DNA from: Robertkochia aurantiaca
Lineage (GTDB): Bacteria > Bacteroidota > Bacteroidia > Flavobacteriales > Flavobacteriaceae
Length of the DNA stretch: 64,000 nt
Assembly: GCF_020166495.1 (NCBI RefSeq)
Contig: NZ_JAINZS010000005.1
Coordinates: forward strand, 372,001-436,000
Reading direction: 5' to 3'
In this document: positions 57,099 to 63,868 of the stretch, one piece after another
How positions within the stretch are numbered: the stretch's first letter is position 1
Layout of the letters: each line of letters begins with the position of its first letter
The notes under the pieces: model-generated
What the model was told of the DNA's origin: nothing
What the model saw: the letters and a program-made list of their open reading frames with translations, nothing else
Database searches by the model: none
Made by a program: the position numbers and the translations under genes

Positions 57099-57311
57099 AT
57101 GTGTCATGCAAAGAAATAGTCCCTCCGGGACTTTTTTTAGTCGCCTAAAGGGTCTCGATGTTTAAAAGTCATCCTTAAAATGGCCAAGGCCTCCCCTGCC
57201 CTGCAGCAATAAGTCCCCAAAGCGACCTCACTCCTTCTCTAGTAAAAAAATGTCGCTTTGCGGCGGTGTGTTTGCTACGGCCTGGGCCATGCAGCCATGA
57301 AAAAGGCACGC
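57097..57311. mobile_element. Cassette 28: structured hairpin cassette, copy 3 of 3
   Basis: Nearly identical to cassette 8. Opens with a terminator, then outer arms ATGGCCAAGGCC (57180-57191) and GGCCTGGGCCAT (57279-57290). An extra A before TGTCGC shifts the reading frame relative to copy 1, while both stems stay intact. Confidence 0.6.
57118..57138 (+). terminator. Intrinsic terminator opening cassette 28
   Basis: AGTCCC / GGGACT perfect stem, 3-nt loop and six further T residues, about 20 bp inside the cassette. Confidence 0.7.
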
Positions 57312-57495
57312 CACATAACAAAAAGCTATAAAGCATTGCTGCATCCTACAAGGTTTAGAAAATATTCTTAAATTGAGCGTCGAAGAACTAAAATGAAGCG
57401 TCCCGTTTTCAGTGTTGTTCTGAGCCTTGCCAGAGGTAAAGGCCAACGCCACAGGCTCAGAACAACCTCACACAACGCTTCATAGCTAGACCGTT
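57312..57495 (+). repeat. attC28 (class C)
   Basis: R'' CACATAAC pairs with GTTATGTG. Class C arms. Confidence 0.78.
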
Positions 57496-57517
57496 GTAGT
57501 GCATTTCAAAACAATCA

Positions 57518-58120
57518 TTGATAATTAAAAGGATAATACTAATAATGGGATTTTTAAGTAGCCTTTTCAGTTTTAGTCAAGGTAATAATCTAATTGAATT
57601 GACATCCCAACAAGAAGATGCAGAAGGTTGGCAAGATTTGATTTTCTCAATAACGGAAAAAGAAAAATTAGAAACCGGATTTTGGAGATTGACTTGTAAA
57701 GCAAAATACGAAAATCAAATTGTCGGACTAAAAATCATTATCGCTGACGGTTTACCACCAGGAATTGTAAACGAAGAGATTGACCGTACAAGTTTCGCAC
57801 CTAACGCAGTGGAAATACAATCAATTGGAAAAGAAAGTGATAAACTAATCGAAATCATTTCTAAACTTTATGGTCAACCGAAAACAACTGAGTTTACAAG
57901 AGAAAAACTGACTTTTACAGCCTTTCCATTAAATAAAGAAAAGGCTATTTTGGAAAATGGTCGATTTCATTTCAAGCTGTTTTTTGATAAAAACGATGAA
58001 CGAAATTTATACGCGGAAATATTTCTAAATCCTGACTTAAAAAACGGAACAGTTGAATTGAATGAAAAGGACCAAGAATATCGAGTGAATATGGTAAAAC
58101 TATTATCCGAGAAAAAATAA
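57518..58120 (+). CDS. Cassette 29: exported protein of unknown function (200 aa)
   Basis: A TTG start at 57518 gives a full signal peptide (MIIKRIILIMGFLSSLFSFSQ); the ATG at 57545 would leave a shortened one, so TTG is preferred. The mature domain is alpha/beta (WRLTCKAKYENQIVGLKIII; DKLIEIISKLYGQ). No known family. Confidence 0.68.
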   Translation: MIIKRIILIMGFLSSLFSFSQGNNLIELTSQQEDAEGWQDLIFSITEKEKLETGFWRLTCKAKYENQIVGLKIIIADGLPPGIVNEEIDRTSFAPNAVEIQSIGKESDKLIEIISKLYGQPKTTEFTREKLTFTAFPLNKEKAILENGRFHFKLFFDKNDERNLYAEIFLNPDLKNGTVELNEKDQEYRVNMVKLLSEKK

Positions 58121-58125
58121 AAAAC

Positions 58126-58260
58126 GCACTACAACACTGGCTATAGCTCATGGCTAGGTTCCTACACCAAAAAATAATAAATTCATGAACCCAACCAGGC
58201 TTTCCGTCTCCGTCGGATCCAGCATTAAAACTGCCCGCCACGAGCCATAGCCTTACCGTT
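58126..58260 (+). repeat. attC29 (class E, short)
   Basis: R'' GCACTACAAC is a perfect 10-bp complement of GTTGTAGTGC. Arms GGCTAT / ATAGCC, A-C mismatch, GCTC / GAGC. Only 128 bp from AAC to GTT. Confidence 0.8.
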
Positions 58261-58305
58261 AGCATTCATGGATAAACTTTGAGGCACCACAAGAACCACA
58301 TTGAA

Positions 58306-58557
58306 ATGGAAGAATTCATTGGAATAATTATAATTCACACAATCTTTAATTTTATTGGGGCATCATTACGTTGAATCTACGGAAGTATCGTAAGAACAAT
58401 AAAAAGAAAACCAAAATTCACTTTTCAAGAATATTTATATGGCCCAAAGAAATCATCCGACTATTATGATGATTTTGCACATCGAACAAATAACTCCATA
58501 ATTGGTGGTATATTCTTCTTCATATTGGCAACTGTGATAATCAAATACAATCTTTGA
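58306..58557 (+). pseudogene. Cassette 30: membrane protein gene with in-frame TGA
   Basis: An ATG frame encodes MEEFIGIIIIHTIFNFIGAS then LR and TGA (58372-58374). The same frame stays open for another 60 codons (IYGSIVRTIKRKPKFTFQEY, ending FFILATVIIKYNL) to a TGA at 58555. A TGG-to-TGA change would restore one 83-residue two-helix protein. Either the cassette is a pseudogene or the stop is read through. Confidence 0.65.
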
Positions 58558-58607
58558 AAAAATTAAAAACAAAAAAATTAAAGGTCGGATAAGAAAAATA
58601 AAATCAC

Positions 58608-58787
58608 GAATGCTAACACTGGCTATACCCAAGCGCTACATTTCTGTAAGAATTAGACAATTTTCTTTATCTTGATCAGCATTAAAAACCAGAGCTATCG
58701 TACTTGCTGCCCTGGCCCCGGCCAGAGGTAACGGCCAGCGCCACGGGGCCAGGCCAGCCACCCACGCCTGTGCATAGCCTTACCGTT
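58608..58787 (+). repeat. attC30 (class D)
   Basis: R'' GAATGCTAAC is a perfect 10-bp complement of GTTAGCATTC at the cassette 30 start. Loop closely matches attC1. Confidence 0.8.
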
Positions 58788-58797
58788 GTGCTCCATT

Positions 58798-59367
58798 ATG
58801 AAAAAACAGATTCTCATACTTTTTGTAATGCTTAATTCCCTAAACGGACTTGCTTGTACTTGTGAATGGGGAGGGAATTTTATTCGAACTGGTAAAAATG
58901 CGGAATTAGTAATTCTAGTAAAAGTTATTGAAGAAAATTTCCATCTTGACAATGGTAAAACGTTTCCTTCGCTTAAAGAATCAATTAATGAAACATTGAA
59001 ATTAGATTATAAGGGATCTGCAGAAATTTGGAAATCTGTAGATTTAGAAATTTTATCTGTTATTAAAGGTGTCCTGAAAAAGAAAAAAATACGACTATTT
59101 GGTTCATTCGGAGGTGCTGTTTGCAGATCAGGAATTGAACACTTTGAAAAGGGTAACAGTTATTTGATTGCACCAACATTATCTAAGTACTCTTTTGACA
59201 GATTTTCAAATGAAAAAGAAGATGATTTCTTTATGTGGGGATGCTCAGAAACTTCGATAGAATACAAACCGGAATCCAACACAGTTTACGGGCTAATCAA
59301 AGGGAAGGCTATTAATAGAGAGGAAATTGAATATGAATATGATAAGCTTATAAAAAAAATAACGTAG
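58798..59367 (+). CDS. Cassette 31: secreted Cys-rich TIMP-like protein (189 aa)
   Basis: The ATG at 58798 is preferred over a TTG at the cassette edge. The signal peptide ends LNGLA and the mature protein begins CTCEWG, a Cys-x-Cys N-terminus as in tissue-inhibitor-of-metalloproteinase/NTR-like proteins. Further cysteines occur in AVCRSG and WGCSET. KSVDLEILSVIKGVLKKKKI fits the NTR-like barrel. Function inferred only from this resemblance. The TAG stop touches R''. Confidence 0.68.
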   Translation: MKKQILILFVMLNSLNGLACTCEWGGNFIRTGKNAELVILVKVIEENFHLDNGKTFPSLKESINETLKLDYKGSAEIWKSVDLEILSVIKGVLKKKKIRLFGSFGGAVCRSGIEHFEKGNSYLIAPTLSKYSFDRFSNEKEDDFFMWGCSETSIEYKPESNTVYGLIKGKAINREEIEYEYDKLIKKIT

Positions 59368-59498
59368 CACAACACTGGCTATATCTCATGGCTAGTTTCT
59401 TACTCCAAAAAATAATAAATTCATGAACTCAACCAGGCCTTCCATCTCCGTCGGACACAGCATTGCAACCGCCCGCCACGAGCCATAGCCTTACCGTT
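59366..59498 (+). repeat. attC31 (class E, short)
   Basis: R'' AGCACAAC pairs with GTTGTGCT at the cassette 31 start. Class E loop with AAAAAATAATAAATTCATGA. Confidence 0.78.
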
Positions 59499-59533
59499 GT
59501 GGGTAATTGGAGAAAAACCATACTAACCTTAAG

Positions 59534-60061
59534 ATGAGAATAAAATTCATAAATATTTCTGCGGCTATACTGCTCTTTTTGTTCATTTCTACTAATGCAA
59601 GGGCACAGTGGAAATCCAATCGTTTAACACCTGCTCATTTCAATTCAATTACTTTTAATGATCTCAAATTTTCTGAATTAAAAAAGACAAAGGGAGATGA
59701 ATTGGAAATGCAAAAGTTAAGACAAGCGGATAGAGTTTGTGAAGGTGGTAAAGAAATTGGAGAAAAATGGAGGTCTTTCCATTATAATGATGGACTAAGT
59801 GTCTATTTCAGTGGCCTTTCAAAAAGCCAAAAACCCCATATTACCAAGATAGAAGCCAATTCAATAACCATAAAGAATAAAAAAGTAAAACTTGGGGATG
59901 GTATTAACTCTCTGGGGCAAAATATTGTTATTAGCAATAAAAATGATAAATCTGTTTTCTATTCATTTACTTCAGAAGATTCAGATTGCTGCCTGGTATC
60001 GATTGAAGTGAGTAGTAACACAAATAATATCATTAAAATCATATACTTCGTCCAAACATAA
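59534..60061 (+). CDS. Cassette 32: exported protein of unknown function (175 aa)
   Basis: ATG at 59534 gives a clean signal peptide ending TNARAQ (an upstream TTG would add nine polar residues). The mature part is a beta-rich domain (YNDGLSVYFSGLSKSQKPHI; KVKLGDGINSLGQNIVIS) with a CC pair in DSDCCLVSIEV. No family recognised. Confidence 0.7.
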   Translation: MRIKFINISAAILLFLFISTNARAQWKSNRLTPAHFNSITFNDLKFSELKKTKGDELEMQKLRQADRVCEGGKEIGEKWRSFHYNDGLSVYFSGLSKSQKPHITKIEANSITIKNKKVKLGDGINSLGQNIVISNKNDKSVFYSFTSEDSDCCLVSIEVSSNTNNIIKIIYFVQT

Positions 60062-60068
60062 AAACAAC

Positions 60069-60244
60069 TACCCACAACATTATGTATAAGCCATAGCTTA
60101 GATCCTACAAATTTCGAAAATAATCCCTAGATTAGACTAATCGTAAAAATTGAGCCTGGCGTTTCAGTGACTCAAGCTACCAACCGCCAAAGGCCAACGC
60201 TCAGCTTGATCCACTCACCCGCAACGGCTCATACACCAACCGTT
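60069..60244 (+). repeat. attC32 (class A)
   Basis: R'' TACCCACAAC is a perfect 10-bp complement of GTTGTGGGTA. Left arm is ATGTAT rather than GTGTAT, adding one mismatch. Confidence 0.78.
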
Positions 60245-60272
60245 GTAAGTCATTTAAAAGAAATCACGTCTT

Positions 60273-60668
60273 ATGAGAAATGTACTAATTCTTTCCACCT
60301 TCTTTTTCACTTTATATTTAAATGCTCAATCCCAAGACAAAATCCTGACAGTTGAACCAGCTAAGGACAACCTGGTTTCTATACTGAATCTTATTTCGAC
60401 ACCTGAAAGATACCATGGTAAAAAAGTAACCATCAGGGGTTATCGATGTGTTGGAGACAGTATTGAAACCATCTTCTTTCAACAAGATGATTGTGAAAAT
60501 TATATTTATAAAAATGGTTTGTGGATTGAGTATTCAGAAGGTCAAAGTTTAAATGAACTAAATGAGAAATCTGCAGTTATTACTGTCGAAGGAACATTCG
60601 ATATGCAAAATATGAATCAATGGAGCGGTGCAATAAAAAATGCACGAGTTATCTCAGAAATAAAATAA
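60273..60668 (+). CDS. Cassette 33: exported small OB-like protein (131 aa)
   Basis: Signal peptide ending LYLNAQ. The core (SILNLISTPERYHGKKVTIR; KSAVITVEGTFDMQNMNQWS) looks like a small OB-fold in which strand 1 carries the GKKVTIRGY turn. Two Cys lie in RCVGD and DDCEN. No named family. Confidence 0.7.
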   Translation: MRNVLILSTFFFTLYLNAQSQDKILTVEPAKDNLVSILNLISTPERYHGKKVTIRGYRCVGDSIETIFFQQDDCENYIYKNGLWIEYSEGQSLNELNEKSAVITVEGTFDMQNMNQWSGAIKNARVISEIK

Positions 60669-60672
60669 AAAC

Positions 60673-60848
60673 GACTTACAACATCGTGTATAAGCCATAG
60701 CTCGGTTCTTACAAGTTTCGAAAATATTCCTAGATTAGACAAACCATATAATTTGAGCCTGGCGTTTCAGTGGCTCAAGCTCGGCCAGAGGTAAAGGCCA
60801 ACGCACAGCTTGATCCACTCACCCGCAACGGCTCATACACCAACCGTT
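60673..60848 (+). repeat. attC33 (class A, variant loop)
   Basis: R'' GACTTACAAC is a perfect 10-bp complement of GTTGTAAGTC. CGGCCAGAGG-type loop, as in attC11. Confidence 0.82.
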
Positions 60849-60872
60849 ATGCGTCATAAAACCCGAAACTTG

Positions 60873-61316
60873 ATGAAATTAAAATTTATTTCAATCTTAT
60901 TGCTTCTATCTGTTAATTGTTATAGTCAAAATATCAATTCTCAAATCAATGGGGATTGGTTAAGGGTAGAGTATGAAGATAATCAAGCATATAAGGAGTT
61001 TCACATAACAGATTCTCTAATGTGGGTTTTTCATGAGGCTCTAGGGTTAACAGAACCTATTATATATGAGATTGATCCCATCACTAATAAATTATATTAC
61101 TATAACAATTACACCGGTGAAAAATCACCTGAACTAGCAATAATACAGTTAGAGAACGATACTTTGGAGTTCCATACATTAGTAGAAGAGATGTCAGGTA
61201 AGATCTTTAGATTCATCAGAAATAATAGCAATGAACCTAAATTAGGAGACTTGGTAAATCAAAGAATAACCGAAAAAGATTTTTGGCCTTACTTTTTACA
61301 GAGAAAACCAAAATAA
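60873..61316 (+). CDS. Cassette 34: exported lipocalin-like protein (147 aa)
   Basis: The ATG at 60873 gives the signal peptide MKLKFISILLLLSVNCYSQ; an in-frame ATG inside attC33 is rejected. INGDWLRVEYEDN then alternating strands to LEFHTLVEEMSGKIFRFIR match the small lipocalin-like pattern seen in cassette 1. Function unknown. Confidence 0.7.
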   Translation: MKLKFISILLLLSVNCYSQNINSQINGDWLRVEYEDNQAYKEFHITDSLMWVFHEALGLTEPIIYEIDPITNKLYYYNNYTGEKSPELAIIQLENDTLEFHTLVEEMSGKIFRFIRNNSNEPKLGDLVNQRITEKDFWPYFLQRKPK

Positions 61317-61329
61317 TAAAAAAATACGC

Positions 61330-61503
61330 CGCATAACATCGTGTATAAGCCATTGCTAGATTCCTACAGATTTCGAAAATATTCCCTAGATTAGACCAAT
61401 CGTAAAAATTGAGCCTGGCGTTTCAGTGGCTCAAGCTACCAGCCGCCAAAGGCCACCACACAGCTTGATCCACTCACCCGCAACGGCTCATACACCAACC
61501 GTT
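61330..61503 (+). repeat. attC34 (class A)
   Basis: R'' CGCATAAC pairs with GTTATGCG at the cassette 34 start. Confidence 0.8.
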
Positions 61504-61526
61504 ATACGTCATTTACAGAAAAAAAC

Positions 61527-61715
61527 ATGATCAGAAAAGTTTGGTATGTTTGGAAAATGGCAAGTGCTTCTTTGGTTACTCAAAAAATAAAAATAGCCAT
61601 TGCTTGGGCAAAGCTTACCAGGTTAAAACCGCAAGGCTTCTACTCCTTTACAACCTTAAAAATCTCCACGCCTTGCGGGGGTGTACTTGCCATTTCCCAG
61701 GGAGTCCAGCAGTAA
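61527..61715 (+). CDS. Cassette 35: small protein encoded in a nested palindrome (62 aa)
   Basis: ATG frame MIRKVWYVWKMASASLVTQK continuing to STPCGGVLAISQGVQQ. The DNA carries outer arms ATGGCAAGT (61557-61565) and ACTTGCCAT (61685-61693) and inner arms CCGCAAGGC (61629-61637) and GCCTTGCGG (61670-61678). Cassettes 8, 10 and 28 have the same layout with different bases and only broken frames, so the conserved feature may be structure rather than protein. Confidence 0.45.
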   Translation: MIRKVWYVWKMASASLVTQKIKIAIAWAKLTRLKPQGFYSFTTLKISTPCGGVLAISQGVQQ

Positions 61716-61719
61716 ACGC

Positions 61720-61900
61720 CGTATAACATATGTGTATAAAGCCATTGCTCCCATCCTACTTCATTTAGAATATTTTCTTAGATTAGTCTCAAGAACTAAA
61801 ATGAACCAACCCGTCACAGCGGCTCAAGCTCTGCCAGCGCCAAAGGCCAACGCGCAAAAGCTTGATCCGCCCAACCGCAACGGTTCATACACTGACCGTT
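61720..61900 (+). repeat. attC35 (class F, divergent)
   Basis: R'' CGTATAAC pairs with GTTATACG at the cassette 35 start. Arms GTGTATAAAGCC / GGTTCATACAC are less perfect and the left spacer is 4 nt. Confidence 0.7.
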
Positions 61901-61919
61901 GTAGTGCATTCGAGAAAAA

Positions 61920-62459
61920 ATGGAAGTAGAATATAAACCAATAAAAGACAAGGATTATTCTGCAAGATTCAATAGCGAATTCTTCCCAACACTTATTGCA
62001 GTTACGATTATAGCCTTGATTAGCTATATACTAACTGACTTGAATATTATTCTCTTTACAATTCTTGGCTTTTCAATTATTTGGGGAATTATCACTCATT
62101 TTATTGTAAGGAATACTGTAAATCGGATTGAAATAAATAATGGTGATATTTCAATTTATGGCACAAAAACTGACACAAAATGGAGCGATTCAGACAAAAT
62201 TGAAAACACTTCAATCAGAATTAAATCGCAGGGATTTGGAAGAGGAAATGTCGAGTATTATCTAAAAATCTATCTTTCTGAAAGAACTCATGTCATTAAT
62301 AAAAGAAAAGAATGGGATTATAATGACCTGATTAAAATTTACGATCATATTTCTTACAATAAGTATAGGAATGAAAATAAAGAACTTTTGAAAAAAATGA
62401 AATTGAAAGCTAAAGGTTATTCTTCTTTTGAAATTGCATTCGGAAAGAATAAAAAATAA
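61920..62459 (+). CDS. Cassette 36: two-helix PH-like membrane protein (179 aa)
   Basis: Hydrophobic segments at about 22-40 and 43-63 precede a soluble domain beginning VNRIEINNGDISIYGTKTDT, the strand pattern of bacterial PH-like domains. A basic C-terminus ends KNKK. Similar in layout to cassettes 7 and 18 but not in sequence. Confidence 0.7.
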   Translation: MEVEYKPIKDKDYSARFNSEFFPTLIAVTIIALISYILTDLNIILFTILGFSIIWGIITHFIVRNTVNRIEINNGDISIYGTKTDTKWSDSDKIENTSIRIKSQGFGRGNVEYYLKIYLSERTHVINKRKEWDYNDLIKIYDHISYNKYRNENKELLKKMKLKAKGYSSFEIAFGKNKK

Positions 62460-62465
62460 AAAAAC

Positions 62466-62642
62466 GCACTACAACATCGTGTATAAGCCATTGCTCGGCT
62501 CTTACAAGTTTCGAAAATATTCCCTAGATTAGACCATTCGTAATAATTGAGCCTGGCGTTCAAGTGGCTCAAGCTCGGCCAGAGGTAAAGGCCACCACAC
62601 AGCTTGATCCACTCACCCGCAGCGGCTCATACACCAACCGTT
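62466..62642 (+). repeat. attC36 (class A, variant loop)
   Basis: R'' GCACTACAAC is a perfect 10-bp complement of GTTGTAGTGC. CGGCCAGAGG-type loop. Confidence 0.82.
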
Positions 62643-62664
62643 GTGCTTCATGCTAAAACCGATA

Positions 62665-63102
62665 ATGAAACAAGCTTTATTAACTTTAATATTGATCTTT
62701 AACCTTTCAAACGTATTCTCGCAAAACGATTGTGAGAAATGTGAAATTGAAAAAGCAAAAGTGATAAATAATAATTTGGATCAACTGGACTTTAAATTAG
62801 TTTCAGACTTTCTATGCACATTTGATGAAGCATGTAAAACAGTGGTTGAATATTCAGAATGGAGCAATGAAACGTTGTACACGATTTTGGAAAGAAATCC
62901 TGCCTTGGTCCTAAGTGTTCTTGAAAAAATACCTGACCATGATTTGATATTAATTAATATTCAAAATCCAGTACATGATGGATTTAATTATCAATCAATC
63001 TTCAATAAAATATCAGACAACACTACTTCAACCGAGATTCAAAAAAAGATATTAGAATCGTTAATAATTGCGGCTGAAAAAGAAGGAATTGAAATTGAAT
63101 AA
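62665..63102 (+). CDS. Cassette 37: exported helical protein (145 aa)
   Basis: Start chosen at ATG 62665, giving the signal peptide MKQALLTLILIFNLSNVFSQ; ATG 62650 would add five residues. Mature N-terminus NDCEKCEIEKAK has a CxxC. The rest is alpha-helical (FKLVSDFLCTFDEACKTVVE, LYTILERNPALVLSVLEKIP). No known family. Confidence 0.7.
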   Translation: MKQALLTLILIFNLSNVFSQNDCEKCEIEKAKVINNNLDQLDFKLVSDFLCTFDEACKTVVEYSEWSNETLYTILERNPALVLSVLEKIPDHDLILINIQNPVHDGFNYQSIFNKISDNTTSTEIQKKILESLIIAAEKEGIEIE

Positions 63103-63113
63103 AAAAAGCACGA

Positions 63114-63247
63114 AAGCACAACACTGGCTATAGCTCATGGCTAGTTTCTTACATCAAAAAATAATAAATTCATGAACTCAACCAGGCTTTCCATCGCTGT
63201 CGGATCCAGCATTAAAATCGCCCGCCACGAGCCATAGCCTGACCGTT
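63114..63247 (+). repeat. attC37 (class E, short)
   Basis: R'' AAGCACAAC pairs with GTTGTGCTT at the cassette 37 start. Class E arms. Confidence 0.78.
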
Positions 63248-63264
63248 AGCCACAATTATAAAAA

Positions 63265-63666
63265 ATGAAATACCCAATTATAAATATTTCAAATAATAAC
63301 TGGCAAGATTTTGAGGATGTTTTAACCTTTATCCTAGAAGATCCGTACTACTGTACAAACAATAAAAAGGTTTTAAAAACTTACTTTCTAAATCAACGAT
63401 ACTGTGATTCTAACGGGAATATTTTTGTAGCAAATCGATTAAATCCAATTGGTGGATTTTGGAAATCAATTTTATCCTTTCTACCCGGCTCTAAAAAAGG
63501 GGAAATAATCTTCACCCCTACAACAAAAACCATGGAATTAAAGGAATTAAAAGAGTTTGTATTGGACAGAGTAAACGAATTAGAGGCAGATGAGTTTACA
63601 ATGAAATGGATTGGAAAAATACATAATTCGAAATCTCATATAGATATTTTAAAACCAGAAATTTAA
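63265..63666 (+). CDS. Cassette 38: copy of cassette 4 protein (133 aa)
   Basis: Three residue differences from the protein at 42735 (Tyr to Cys near residue 31, Glu to Lys, Arg to Lys near the C-terminus) and several silent changes. Its attC is class B, like the first copy. It is preceded by a class E site instead of class A. Confidence 0.72.
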   Translation: MKYPIINISNNNWQDFEDVLTFILEDPYYCTNNKKVLKTYFLNQRYCDSNGNIFVANRLNPIGGFWKSILSFLPGSKKGEIIFTPTTKTMELKELKEFVLDRVNELEADEFTMKWIGKIHNSKSHIDILKPEI

Positions 63667-63673
63667 AAGTACT

Positions 63674-63849
63674 GTGGCTAACAAGAGGCTATAAGCCATG
63701 GCTTACTTCTTACAAGTTTCGACTATTTTCCTATATTTAAATTCATAACTAATATGAGCCTGGCAACACAGTGGCTCGAGCCCGGCCAGAGGTAATGGCC
63801 AACGCTCTGCTCGATCCACTCACCCACCACGGCTCATAGCCGAACCGTT
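63674..63849 (+). repeat. attC38 (class B)
   Basis: R'' GTGGCTAAC complements GTTAGCCAC. The left spacer is 4 nt (AAGA) rather than 3. Confidence 0.78.
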
Positions 63850-63868
63850 AGCGGTAATTTCGAAGAGC

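Noticed and set aside
42113-63849. CRISPR array
   Set aside because: Repeats are 128-180 bp, imperfect and of several classes; the intervals are 200-1000 bp and mostly coding; no cas genes are present.
42113-63849. REP/MITE-type dispersed transposable repeats
   Set aside because: No target-site duplications or transposase; site polarity is uniform, and the sequence before AAC matches the start of the same cassette, which MITEs would not show.
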